Source of the DNA: Pelecanus crispus
Lineage: Eukaryota; Chordata; Aves; Pelecaniformes; Pelecanidae
DNA length: 64,000 bases
Direction of reading: 5' to 3'
Assembly: GCF_030463565.1 (NCBI RefSeq)
Contig: NC_134661.1
Span: 7,278,542 to 7,342,541 of the forward strand
The notes below the pieces were generated by a model. That model was not told the DNA's origin and did no database searches. It saw only the letters and a program-made list of their open reading frames with translations. The number at the start of each line of letters is the position of its first letter. Positions within the stretch are counted from its first letter, which is position 1. This document shows positions 1 through 11,721 of the stretch, piece by piece. Position numbers and translations under genes: made by a program.

Positions 1-411
1 CCTGGCTGACGGGTCACAGAAACCAGGCTGTGTGCTCCAGATGGGAGGCTTCCACTCTGCAAGATAAGAAATGCCTCTGGCCTTTGTGACAGACATTAGT
101 CTTGCCTTGTAGCATGGCAGAAACTGTATAAAAAAAGATAAAGCTCCTGTGCTGTGTATGTGGGAACCATTGACTTGCAACCTGCTTGACGACAACGGAA
201 GGGAAAGGTATAGAAAGCAGGGAGACTCCTTTGGCCAAAAATGTGCTCTTGGACTCTTACTGCCCACACAGAGCGGGCAGGGCCTCAGCAGAATCGCTTT
301 CACCCAGCCCAGCAGCACTATAAATCAGGTCTCAGCTCCTAACATGTGTCACTGAAACGCGTACCCTTTATCTTTAGCCTCAGTCTACAGAGCAAGTGCT
401 TTTTCACTCAC
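1..411 (-). other. CD3E intron (left edge)
   Basis: This is the intron that follows the CD3E Ig exon; its donor GTGAGT lies at 406-411 on the minus strand. I see no exon for the CD3E stalk or membrane helix here, so the rest of the gene lies left of the window. Confidence 0.6.
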
Positions 412-3400
412 CTCTGGCATTCAGGTACATTTCATGCTTCTCTCCACCCGACGAACAACTCAGGTTGACAGGAGAGCTGTCATGATTCTCTATAATGTAC
501 TTCGCCTCATTGAACTCCAGGTTTTTCCCATTTTGCTGCCACGTTACCTTGTCTTCAGACAAGGGACATGTGATTGTCACCGTGGTTCCGGAAATCTCCA
601 CCAGGAATTCTTTAGTGGAAGCTGGGCCAACAAGAAGGGAAACCAGCATTACAAATGGCTTCTGAGCAGGCGTGCCTGCCCACCCTTGATCCCACCATGA
701 CAGTTTTCTCTGCAAAATCTTTGATTTCATGGTGCAATGTAAATTCCCTGTGTATGTGTCTTCTGCACGCATGTTTTCCTTTAGCTTTTTATGCTGTTTC
801 TTTGCAACACTAAACAGTATCAAAATACCATCACAGAGTGTTCAACTTTCTGTCGGAGAGCCTGGCCACCTGCCATTCATCGTTCTGTTTATCCATATGC
901 TTGCTGGTCTCTGCAAATGGCCAGCCCTGCTTGGAGACCACTGACAGTGATGAGGGGCAACTCGTATAGCTGAATTTTCTGATTGGTGATGGCAGTAGCA
1001 ACTAACAAACAGGAGTTTTTTTCCTCCTAAAATACTGCTCGAACTCGAATATTTCTGTCTGCCTTTTAGTCCTCACCTGTGAGGCATCTGCTGTCTTTAT
1101 AGCATGCTAAATAAAGAATGCTGGTAAAATACACTTACCTTCCTGTGCATCAGTATCATCTCCAAGGGAGAGAATAGTAAGTGTTAACGAACCAGGCCCC
1201 TATTACCTTACTGCCTGTTGCTTTTGGAAAATGCCCAACCCTGTGTGGGCATCACTAGCAATACTTAGGGACAATTAATGACAGCCAATTTTTCAAATCA
1301 GTGAGATCAGTAACAATTAATGAACGGGGATATTTTCCTATCCTACTGAAAGGGCTAAACCTCTGACAATACCTGACTCGGATGGTTTTAGTTATTTGCT
1401 GAAGCAGAGTAGGTAAATAAGACAGATATTTCGAAGAATATGACTCCTTGTCTGGCACAATTAAAACAGATGTTAAGCTCGTTAGGCTTACTGTGTAAAG
1501 CAGGGATAACACAGACTCAGGATACCTGTGCCAAGATGAGCACTCAAGGAACTGGTTTCGTAACATTCCAAGGCCAAAGGACTGATGAGCTCATTCAGTG
1601 ACCATATATGGACAAAGGCGGCCCAAAGTTCAGCCAGTGGACAAGTGAGGAGGACTATCGGAGACCACCGGAGGACCCCCGAAGACCACCAAAGAGGACG
1701 ACTACGCCTCTGGATTGGACATTTGCATATGTTAATGAGTTCCAGGAAACCTCATGTTTATGTATATGAATTCTTGGGAACCCTGTGAATATGTACGACT
1801 TTATAGTATGTAATCTTTGGAAGTTTGCCAAATCGCTGGAGCACTCGCGGTGGAACGATCCCCAGTGCTGCCCAGCGCTGCAATAAAGGATGCCTGCTTA
1901 ATAGTAACTTTGTTGCTATTGAGTTTTATTTCGGGAACTTTCTGAATACTCCGTTTCCTCCTACGGAGAGGTTCAGACTTTGAGGAATAGTATCCGTGAG
2001 TTTTTGTATCACTACAATATTTGCAAAATTCAAATATTTCTCTTTGAGTTTTAGTCCTCACTTGTGGGGCACAGTTGGTATTTTTATCATACTAAATAGT
2101 TAGGAATCCAGGTAAAATTCACTTACCCTGCTGAGCTGCGGTGCCAACTGCAAAAGAAAGAATAATAAGAAGTGTTAAGTAATTTACCTACTGATATCAT
2201 ACTCCTTTCCTACTTCAAGGACATCCTTTCTGAACTCAGCTGCTTGAAAGAGATGTTTATACTCCCATATTTTTGCTAACGGCATTAGAAGCATTCTGTT
2301 AGCTGAGACAGGATGTTGTTGTGAAATGAAGTCTTTTCCTTTGGAAGCCATTTTTAACACAGACTAACGCAGAATGGAAATTTGAGTAATTTTCTGACCC
2401 AGTTTAGAAAAATGGTTACTGCAAGCTGTACACCCAACAATTTTGCTTTATTATCATGGACCAAAGACTGCTGGAAAATCATGCTTGGTTTCTGCAGTAA
2501 GAACCACTGTCCTCTGCAAGAGTGTACTCACTGGAGGATTGGACCCTGATGGTTGTTTTAATGCTGTAAAGCAGTTCATCTATGTGATTTTTCTCTCTTG
2601 GTAGAAAACAAGTAGCTCCATTGAAGTCACTGGAGCTGGAGTATTATAGAAAGAGCTTTTAGGTGGTCTGAATCAGACTTGTGATTTACTCTAAAGACAT
2701 TTGCCCATTGAAAATAATGTAGATCAAGGAATGACCTGTATTCGTGTGTTCAGCACTGTTGTCTCATCCCAGGCAATGCTTGCTTTACAATAGAAGTTAG
2801 TTGTAACAAAATTGTAGAGTTGAAATTCCACAGGCATATGGCTTGGCTGGAGAGAACGTGATCTGATGTTTTTTTTCTTTAAGTAAGATGAATTTAAATT
2901 TGAAAAAAGAACAGACCATTGCTAAACCAAGTGTTTTGAATCTTCTCAAAGAATAGCAGTTGGTATTTGCAGCACATTGGCAGAGTGGCTATAGTCTTAT
3001 TGTAGTATCTTTTCATTCTCTTTCAAGCTTATCTCTCATGGTTACCAGCTGCTTTACAGATACTCTGCGCTTCATCCTAAACCAGCTTTCTAAATGCTGG
3101 TCAGCTCAAGCAGGTAACATGGGAATTGCTACCACTCCCATGATATCACAGTGATCTGAAGTTATTTACCCATGATCACAAAACGGTTTAAGAAACAAAA
3201 AAATAAACTTAAAAACACAGAGCCTTATAGTTCACACTACTGCAGAAAGCAGCACATCAAGCTCCAACCCTGCTGCGTGAAGTTTAGAGACCGGGTGTCT
3301 TAGTGAATCAGCTAGCAAGCAAAAATGCACCAGGGACCTTAGGTTCTTTTCTCTAGCCTGAGAGGGTTGGATTCCCATTTCTTTGTCCCTGCAACCTGCA

Positions 3401-3616
3401 CTCTGAGGGGAACGCTCACACTGGAGAGCAGCAGCTCCACAGGCACCATACATGCCAGCTGTGGAAGATACTTTGCAAACCCAGTCGCGCGCCCCTGTGC
3501 TTTCTCCTCTGCAGCCCTGGGCAGCCACCCTCCTGGTCCCCGTGGGCTCCTGGCCAGCGCTACTCACCCACACACAGCAGGAGTCCCAGGAGAGGCAAGG
3601 ACCGCTCCAACCTCAT
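412..3616 (-). CDS. CD3E: CD3 epsilon chain of the T-cell receptor complex, 5' part only
   Basis: CD3E pairs with the other CD3 chains and carries T-cell receptor signals at the plasma membrane. Minus-strand coding exons, all joined in phase 1: 3568-3616 (leader, MRLERSLPLLGLLLCV), 2127-2147 (21 nt), 1139-1159 (21 nt) and 412-621 (210 nt, Ig domain). Each has a good AG acceptor and a GTAAGT or GTGAGT donor. The micro-exons encode a short acidic linker (GTAAQQDDTDAQE). The Ig exon reads STKEFLVEISGTTVTITC, then VTWQQNGKNLEF and a second cysteine in NLSC, as in CD3 Ig folds. Very small linker exons are typical of mammalian CD3E, which supports the call. The CxxC stalk, membrane helix, ITAM and stop are not in the window. 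The gene is head-to-head with MPZL2, as in mammals. A CD3 gamma/delta chain is the alternative but fits the micro-exon structure less well. Confidence 0.88.
1560..1965 (+). mobile_element. Solitary endogenous retrovirus LTR (avian type), approximate ends
   Basis: A fossil LTR lies inside the CD3E intron between the leader exon and the first micro-exon. It shows an upstream stretch with ATTTGCATATG, a TATA-like CTTTATAGTA near 1799, and a polyadenylation AATAAA at 1882-1887 set in the phrase CCAGCGCTGCAATAAAGG, which I know from bird LTRs. It ends in a T-rich stretch with TTTTATTTCGGGA. No internal retroviral genes flank it, so it looks like a solo LTR. The left end may extend to about 1250. 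Orientation is opposite to CD3E. Family (ERVK- or ERVL-like) is not resolved. Confidence 0.6.
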
Positions 3617-4620
3617 CCTTGTGTTCCTCCTTCTCTTGCTCTTCTCTACCACATCAGATTGGCATCACTGAGGTTGGCTGCGAGGGAAGAAAGAACACAT
3701 TGGCTTTTCAAGTTGTCGCTTACAAGAAAGAGGCCCAAGATTCTTTCCCAGAATTGTGTACGGCAGTGACCTGAGCAGTGCTGGGGAGACTCACTGTTTC
3801 CAGTGAAACCTGCAAGCAGCCAAGAAAGACACGGAACACGTACGATAAAATAAGCTCGTGTCAGGAAGTGCGGAGGCTCAAAACGTCTTCACAGAACGTC
3901 ATTGACAGCAAGGGGTGGCTGCTCTGCACCAGCCCAGCTCAAGTCTTGGGAGACCTGTTGTAACCACCCTAGGAGCAGCAGGAGGGATGAATGAGCCTGG
4001 ATTCGATTTGCCATCAGGACCTTCCTAACAACTTTTCAAAGGGAGTGTTTCAGAAGTTCAAACTACTGCAAGTGACTTAACATAGGAGGGAAGAAACAAA
4101 GGAACCAGAGATGCTGCAAGAAGCTCAGCACCTACAGACACTGTATGGCCAGCAGAACTGAGCCTGTGAGTGCCAGGCTGTAAAACTCAGGGGGTTTGGT
4201 CACTGATGGTGCAATCTGGACTCTGCTTTTGTCATTTTGCCTAACACAACCCGTTTATTCCTGCTGCCTCTTCAAGAGCGGCGTTGGCCAGCTCCTCACC
4301 CAGGAGGAGCTCCTCTGCACACACACTGGCAGCGAGAAAAAAAGCGGTGGCTAAGCACGGCCACCCCTGCTGCAGGCCTGTGACCTGAAGCGAATGCTCC
4401 GCTCTGACAGATGCTCGGTGGCACACTCTCCCGTTAGGAGGGAACTTGCTTAACTGCGTTGCTGTTTCTCTTCGGTTTCAGTATGAGGTGCAAGAGCAAT
4501 TGTACATTTTCATGCAGAAACGAGTCATGCTCGTCTTATGAATGGCACCTACGATAAAATCAGCTTTCTGTCTTTAAATCATATTTACGTCTACTCGCCA
4601 GCCTGGCAGCGCTCACGAAA
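3617..4620. other. CD3E upstream region, no gene seen
   Basis: This is the start of the intergenic gap between the divergent CD3E and MPZL2 genes and should hold the CD3E promoter. An ETS-type motif CAGGAAGTG lies at 3862-3870, about 250 bp upstream of the CD3E start codon; that is a plausible T-cell promoter site by inference only. The string TACGATAAAATNAGCT occurs twice, near 3840 and 4550. I find no convincing exon. Confidence 0.4.
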
Positions 4621-5396
4621 GGTGCCTGCTGGGGGGGCTCAGGCTGCTCGGAGAACAGCTCGGGGAACACGGTGCCTGCTGGGGGGGCTCAGGCTGCTCG
4701 GAGAACAGCTCGGGGAACACGGTGCCTGCTGGGGGGGCTCAGGCTGCTCGGAGAACAGCTCCGGGAACACGGTGCCTGCTGGGGGGGGGCTCAGGCTGCT
4801 CGGAGAACAGCTCGGGGAACACGGTGCCTGCTGGGGGGGGGCTCAGGCTGCTCGGAGAACAGCTCCGGGAACACGGTGCCTGCTGGGGGGGGGGGGCTCA
4901 GGCTGCTCGGAGAACAGCTCGGGGAACACGGTGCCTGCTGGGGGGGGGCTCAGGCTGCTCGGAGAACACCTCGGGGAACATGGTGCCTGCTGGGGGGGGG
5001 CTCAGGCTGCTCGGAGAACAGCTCGGGGAGCACGGTGCCTGCTGGGGGGGCTCAGGCTGCTCGGAGAACAGCTCGGGGAACACGGTGCCTGCTGGGGGGG
5101 GGCTCAGGCTGCTCGGAGAACAGCTCGGGGAACACGGTGCCTGCTGGGGGGGGGCTCAGGCTGCTCGGAGAACAGCTCCGGGAACACGGTGCCTGCTGTG
5201 GGGGGGCTCAGGCTGCTCGGAGAACAGCTCCGGGAACACGGTGCCTGCTGGGGGGGCTCAGGCTGCTCGGAGAACAGCTCGGGGAACACGGTGCCTGCTG
5301 GGGGGGCTCAGGCTGCTCGGAGAACAGCTCCGGGAACACGGTGCCTGCTGTGGGGGGGCTCAGGCTGCTCGGAGAACAGCTCCGGGAACGCGGTGC
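4621..5396 (+). repeat. Minisatellite, 15 tandem units of 50-55 bp with G-runs
   Basis: Units begin with GGTGCCTGCT at 4621, 4671, 4721, 4771, 4823, 4875, 4930, 4982, 5034, 5084, 5136, 5188, 5240, 5290 and 5340. Each continues into a run of G, then CTCAGGCTGCTCGGAG and AACAGCTC. Most length variation comes from the G-run. Unit variants alternate CTCGGGG with CTCCGGG. No unit contains a stop in any forward frame, so all three forward frames stay open across the array; these frames are not genes. The array abuts the CpG island on its right. Confidence 0.97.
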
Positions 5397-5850
5397 AGCA
5401 ACCCCCCCCGAGAGCCTGGGACACCCTTCCACGCACAGCCGGGCGGAGCCCCGAGCCCCCGGCGGGCCCGGCGCCCCCTCTTTCGGGGGGGCCCAGCGCG
5501 CCGCCCCCCCCGGCCGCGCGGGAGGCGCCCGGCTCCGCTAGGGGGCGCTCCCCGCCGCCAGCGAGCCCCGCGCGCCGGGCCCCCCCCGCCCCGCACCCCC
5601 GCACCCCGCGGCGGGGCCTCCCCGGCTCTGCCCCCGCAGCGCCGCCCGCACGGCCCTGGCGCCCCGTTCCCCCCCGCCTGACGCCTGCGGAGCGGGCAGG
5701 GCTGCGGGGCGGCGCGGGTCTGAGGGCCGGGGCCGGGGCGCTGCCCCGAGGGGCGGCTCTGCGGGGGCCGGGGGCACGCAACGGCCGCCTTGCCCCCTCC
5801 CAAGAGCTCGCCATGTCGTGACATGGCCAACGGCGGGCCTGTGGGCCCGT
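5397..5850. promoter_or_regulatory. CpG island without an assigned gene
   Basis: The block is extremely GC- and CpG-rich, with CGCGCC, GGGCGG and CCCCGCCC strings. It lies between the minisatellite and AT-richer DNA, 1.8 kb upstream of the CD3E start codon and 2.0 kb upstream of the MPZL2 start codon. It could drive MPZL2 through an upstream non-coding exon, drive CD3E, or start a non-coding RNA. I could not match a donor here to the MPZL2 first coding exon. Confidence 0.6.
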
Positions 5851-7900
5851 GCCTCGCTTACCGACGGGCTCGCTTTAGCCATCACGGCTTTCTTTTCCTT
5901 ATTTCTGTTCCAAAGTGAAAAATGAGAGAACGGGCGTTACTAGCGAGGGTGCCAGGGACGAGGCCTTACCAGCTGCGAGTCAGCACGTTTTGAAACAAGA
6001 CGTTGAAGGTTAGCAAAGTCTGCAAGCAAAGATTGGAACAGACCCCCCTTCCCAGTCCCGCGCCTTACACAAACGCGGTCTTAAGCGAGAGCCGGTCGAG
6101 TTGCCGCATGGGTGCAGTGGCCAAAGGGCGTTGCAGCAAGAAACACGCTTGTGCTGCTGGGCTCCGCAAGGCTTTGCGCCCGCCTGCCACGGCGTGCAGA
6201 AATCCGAAAGACCACCTTAGGCGGGGGCCGCAAATTGGCGGCTGAGCGCTGCCTCACAGCTACTTGCCACAAAATCTGAAAAGGCGAGCAAGTATCCTCT
6301 GCTTGCAAAACAACCAACCAACCCACCCCAGTATGATAAATATTTATGGTGGCGATGAAGGAAATGGATACAACGTTTCAGAATAGTAACTGAGCGGAAA
6401 TCTGGGGAAATGTAGTGATGGGGGTTAACACAGGGCCAAATTATTCCCATGAAAACAGAGATATCCGGTATCTCAGAGCTATTAGCGGGGACCTGTTAGC
6501 AGAGACAAGATTCTCTGTGCTGTTCTGTGGACAATCCATGATGCTGATGGCCTCAGTGCTTTTTTACATTGCCGTATTTGTAACTTGAAGTTTAAAAGTC
6601 AAAAATAAATTCAGCATTCTCCTCAGAAATTGCCACAAGGATGTTACAACAGCAAATGGGAGGAGAGATGGCCACATGGTTGCTCATTAGCAAGAAGTCC
6701 GAGAGTCCTGCTGCTGTCCCCTTTCTACCAAAACCTTGTTCTGGCCAGTTCTGGCATCCTCTCAGTGCGTCCCAGGTAATCCAAAACATCCCAGTCGGAG
6801 CCCACACCGCTGCACACCGAGTGCCCTCACACTGCTCCTTAGCCCTGAGCTGAAGGGAGCCCTTCAGAACACCCAGAGGTTAGGGCATCCTCCCCATCCC
6901 TGCCTCGGCACCACTCCAGGGAAAATTAGCATCAGTCACAACGAAAGCTCATAACCTGGGATGACTTCTTGGAATTAGACCGTGGACCAGACACAAACAC
7001 AGCCACAGCCAGCAGCAGGTTCTGCTGTTAGAGTGATTTATGGTCTTCAAATGCAAACATCCTTATTTTGCCAACACACATGCACAACTCTGTTTCACGC
7101 TCTCACAGCTGCCACGTGCCACCAGGAAAATATTTCGTGTCACAGTGTTTCTCTAGCACCTTGTGCTGCTTGTTAAGCACAGTGGGGTTTCCCCAGCTGT
7201 GCCTGGACTACCACTGGGCTGGACTGATGTCCAACGTAACTGTCTTTTGACTTTTCCAAGAACTTTACAAGCCCCAGTTAATGCGGTCTCCCAGTTCTTC
7301 TGCAGGATGACTGCAACCAAGTAACATTAAAATGACCTTTTAATGACATTAAAATGGCTTTTTTTACTGTAGGTATCTGTGCTTCTGTAGGACATTTCCA
7401 GCCACACCGCTACCACAGACTGTCTGGTTTGGGTTGCTTTTTTTTCGATCGTTTGCAGGTTTTTGACAAATAAAAGGCTTTCATTCCTTCAGGCTAGCTA
7501 TAAACATCTTCAGGCAAATGTTCTTTTAGGAGCAAAATTACCTCCCACAAGAGGGGAGTGGTTGCAGGTGGAAGGTGGGAGGAGGGTTGATTGCAACACA
7601 AAAGAGCAAAGGAATATGGGAGGCAGAAGAAATTAATCTTCCCTTGAAAAGCTCCCTGGTTTACACGCAGAAGTGAGCTGTGCTGGCCGCACCTTGCCTC
7701 GCAGTGCAGGAGCAGGGAGTGCTCTCTGACTCAAGCAGGAGTGCTGACACTGCCTGGCAGGCCAAGCGGAGAGAAAGGAATTTGCCCTGCTGTGCTGGGA
7801 AGGCTTTGAGAAACTCATCTTTCATTTGGTTATCAAGAACCTGAAACGAATTTCTCTTTCTGGCAGCGCTCAAACCGCGGAGTACAGATTTATCTTCCCG
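5851..7900. other. Intergenic, upstream of MPZL2
   Basis: The sequence is mixed in composition with no exon I can support. The stretch just before 7901 should contain the MPZL2 5' UTR and perhaps its proximal promoter (a TATA-like GCTATAAAC lies near 7497). Nothing else recognisable. Confidence 0.4.
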
Positions 7901-10900
7901 ATGGATGGCCCCAGCTGGCTGGGTGCTGTGCTCTTCCTTGGGGTAGAGCTCCAAGGTAAGGAAACTGGTACTGCCTGGCCTCAGTTGCCATCTTGACTTT
8001 CCTCTTCTGATCCCTTAATTATGGTCCTCATTAAGGCAGCGACTTTGTAGGAGTCTCAGATACTTGTTGTGGATGATTGCTGCGATTCTTTTCGGTCCGG
8101 GGCGCACTGCGAGTGACACGAAGTGATAGAGTTTCTTCGACAAACAGGTTTAGGTGTGTTCAAGAGGAAGAACACCACTGATCTCATTCTGAGCTCTGGT
8201 TACACATCTTTTCCTTTCCTGCCAGGAATTTGGACTTTACTCCTAGATGTCATTTTATGTTAACTTTGTTACTCAACGATCAGAGATTGTCTGGGTTTAT
8301 ATCTTTTACACAGCAACTATTCCAGACCAACAATAAACTTGCTTGAATTTTCAGTGGTTTATATCAATATAGCTGGAATCTAAGAACACCATGTCCTCCT
8401 TTCCCAAATGCATCAGCACTCAGATACGCTTGGTAATCTGTCTTGAAAAAAGTATTTTACGCTTGTTACCCACAGTTGTTCTTTTAAAGGAGTTTAAAAT
8501 GAGAGTATCTGACACCAAATCTTTGGATGAGAAACATGATCTCTGCCAATGAAGTTTTTCAAGTGTGAACACCTTCAATGTTTTGGCATTTCAAATATTT
8601 TCTCCTTTGAGAAAAGAAATTCTTTGGCAAAGAAGTCTTTGGTTAGCAATTATTTTCAAATATAGGAAATGTATTGATTGTCTTTGTTAGGAAGCCATAT
8701 TTTACAACCCCAAATAAGCTATTTTTTGCTTGAATCACACTGGGGTGAGTTAACTCATCTTCCTAAAGTGGCAGGAAATTATTCCTATTTTATTTTTCTG
8801 CCGGGTTAGTTTGACCACGAGGAAAAGGAAACTAATGGGAGCACATGATTAGGAACAGGGAGGACTGTCCCTTTCAGCAGCAGCAAGATTTTTAGCTCAG
8901 CACTGCTGTTTTGTGGAAACTAACCCACTAGCTCGGAGAGCTAAAGTGGGCAGGCAAGCAACACAGCGATTGTGGGGGAAAAAAGAGAGAACTTGCAGCA
9001 CCGCTGTTTTGGTAGCACCAATCTGCCAGAGCGATTGAACTCTGTCTGGAATGGCAGGGCAAGCCAGAGGACAACTAGGGCTCAGGCATGAGAGGCTTCT
9101 TCACCAGCGACCCTTTGGTTTTCCTATTTTTCATTTTTCTTCTTTCTGTGTCTTGATGCTCTCTCTCTCTTGCTGATTGTCTCGCTTTCAAGGCAGCACT
9201 GAGTTAGTGATGCTAACTTATTTTTTTAAAGCAGCAGCTGTGGTGGGCTGGTTAACAGAGGATATTTCTTTGACAAACAAATGCTTACAAATTTACCTTG
9301 AGGATTTCCTGTAGAGTTCCTCAGTCTGACTATATTTGACTATAGTTGTCCAGCTGGGCTATTAACCTTCTAACAGGCACCTCTTACATCAATAAGAGCA
9401 GTTTTCACCATGGTGTGCATGATGCTCAGGCTGATAAGTGCATAAAGGAAAGTTCTAGCATGGGAAATAGCGATTGCTTATTGGGGCTCAGCAGTCCTAC
9501 TTGAAAGGGCAGGACTGCTTTTCTCAAGAAATCTGCTTGGGGAATTGAGTGCAGTAGAGTGTAATCAGTTGTGAAAATGTGACCAGGACAAGCACATGAA
9601 AAGTTATATGGTATCTTTAGTGCCGGTCAGGAGAAAGTGTATATTTAAGGAGGGGTGGCATTTACAACAGCATTGCACCTCCTAGATGCCAAGTTTGCTC
9701 GTGCCTGAAGAAAGACATTTCCCCCCAAAGCAAAGTCTATTGTCCCTATAGGCAAATCCTTCTCAGTGGTCCTTTCTCAACCAGTTATCAGATCTGTAAG
9801 TGTTTGTAGTTTTGTGGCTGCACAGTTAAGAAAGCACTGTACCAGCAGTTCAGATGAATGCAAACTCACTTGAAACCAGCACTGTGCAGCTTGCACATCA
9901 ACTGACAAAATCCATGAAGCACAGGGGATCTCTTGGATTCTGCATATGCAGGATCACCTCCCTCAGTAATTACATCCTGTGTACTTGTGACTGTCAGGTT
10001 AAACATTGACGCGGCTAGATAAGGCAGGCTGCTGCATAGACTAAATGCAGATAAGGAAAAGTGATGAACTTACTCCTAGACAGTAGTTTTCTTTACCTCT
10101 AACCCCTGCTATTTTCCCTGCAGCACTGTGGCCCGCAGCAGCTGTGGAAGTTCACACTTCCAAGGAGGTGGATGCTGTGAATGGCACTAACCTGCGGTTA
10201 AAATGCACCTTTTCCAGCAGCAGCCCTATTAGCCAGCACCTGTCAGTGACCTGGAACTTCCAGCCCGAGGACCTGAGCTCTCATGAGCCAGTAAGTGAGA
10301 CCTTTATGCTCCATTTCATTGATGCACACTTGCCCAAACACCCTGGTGCCAAGGCCCAGCACTGGGTAAGTCCAGTGACTGCAAAAATTCCAGGTCTGGG
10401 TATGGGCAAGCGCAGCTGAAATGCACAAGGCACTATCTTCTGAAATGGCCTCAGAGTTCATCCGAGAGCGACTGGGCCAACACAGCTCTCCTCAGCTTAG
10501 GCTACATGCCTCAGCCGGTGCTGCTCCGCTTTCACGTGCTGCTTCTATCACAAAGACTGCACAGTGTGTAGGAATGACAGCTTCCTCTCTTTCTTGTAGG
10601 TATTTTATTACCTGAAGGAGCCCTACAAGCTGTCTGTTGGACGGTTTAAAGAGCGAGTCACCTGGGATGGGAATATTCAGCGTAATGATGTTTCCATCAT
10701 TATCTGGAATTTGCAGCCCACTGACAACGGGACGTTCACCTGCCAGGTGAAGAACCCACCGGATGTTGACGGCACAATTGGCGAAGTGCGACTCAGGGTT
10801 GTGCAGAAAGGTGAGAGGCCGAGAACCCCACCAGAGGTCATGTGAATTTAGCCAGTGTGAAGCATTGGCAGGTCTTCCTCCACGTTTGGGAAAATATATG

Positions 10901-11721
10901 GAAGAAAAGGGATTGTAAAGAGAAAGCATGAGGGTAGTTAATGGATACAAGGAAAAAAGGAGCCTGAGGAAAGGTTATATTCACAGATACAGGCTCCCAG
11001 CCTCATACTGAGAGCCCTCTGTGTGTCCCTCTTGTTCACTTACCTGTTTCTCTCCATGCAGTGCATTTGTCAGAAATCCAGTTCCTGGCGGTGGCCATTG
11101 GGTCTGCTTGTGTTCTGATGATCGTTGTGGTGATAGTTGTGATTATCTGTCGACACCATCGGAAGAAAGCGCAAGAGAAGAGGATCGAGGTGGCAGACAC
11201 TGAACTGTAAGGACAGAGGAGAGAGAGAAGGGCTTCTGGAAAAGCTTGTCAAACATACCTTTGTAGCTGTTCTGAATCACTGGCTTGCACCCTACACTAA
11301 GCATCTACCATGCAAAACTGCCAGCACAACTAGCAATAATTGGCTGCTTACTTGCAGTCAGAACACAGCCCCAGGATGAACAAGCTTTGGAATCCTCATT
11401 TTGCTCTTGCCCTTCACAGTAGCTCCTCGCTCAGAGAAGGATCCAGCTGTTGTGGTGGTAGTTGGCAGAGGACCACCCTGTTCTTTCTTCCATGAACCTG
11501 ACCTTGTGGTCACCATGCACGTAGCATGCTTATTATCTTATTGTATAACTTCTTGTTATATGTTATGTATGTTATATATAACTCAGAAGGTGACTCTGCT
11601 CAGAATAGCTGATGCTGATTTGGGCTTCCCCCCCCCCCCCCCCCTTTTTTTTTATAACAGTAGAGAAAAGGAGAAGCTGAAGATTAGAGAAGAAAAGGAA
11701 GCCAGTCCATTAGAAGACTAG
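7901..11721 (+). CDS. MPZL2: Myelin protein zero-like 2 (EVA1), single V-type Ig adhesion protein
   Basis: A single-pass membrane protein that mediates homophilic adhesion in epithelia and thymus. Coding exons: 7901-7955, 10124-10290, 10600-10810, 11062-11206, 11661-11721; phases 1, 0, 1, 2 join without a stop to give 212 residues (human 215). Leader [18 protein letters not shown], then [13 protein letters not shown] matches human ALWPIAAVEIYTS. The V domain has cysteines 46 and 122, TWNFQPED, the [16 protein letters not shown] strand typical of the MPZ family, and N-glycosylation sites NGT. The membrane helix (about 152-176, [18 protein letters not shown]) is followed by HHRKK. The last exon encodes [12 protein letters not shown] and ends SPLED, like human EERLNQEKK...LEDTD. 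Reading straight through the GTAAGG donor at 11207 gives TAA, a possible short isoform. The start is the first ATG that gives a leader. Confidence 0.96.
11628..11653 (+). repeat. C17-T9 polypyrimidine tract before the last MPZL2 exon
   Basis: An uninterrupted run of 17 C followed by 9 T sits 8 bases before the exon at 11661 (acceptor ATAACAG). It acts as the polypyrimidine tract of that acceptor and is likely variable in length. Confidence 0.95.

Noticed and set aside
3838-4565. Repeated string TACGATAAAATNAGCT
   Set aside because: Only about 15 bases are shared, with no extension on either side; too short to call a repeat or a regulatory pair.
4621-5396. CRISPR-like array
   Set aside because: The units are directly adjacent copies with no unique spacers, in a vertebrate genome; this is a minisatellite.
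4538-5821. Long open frames in all three forward frames (up to 427 codons)
   Set aside because: They are products of a stop-free tandem repeat and CpG island. No frame is favoured and no domain is present.
7323-7362. Short repeated ACATTAAAATG in the MPZL2 upstream region
   Set aside because: Two imperfect copies of low-complexity AT-rich sequence; no further structure.
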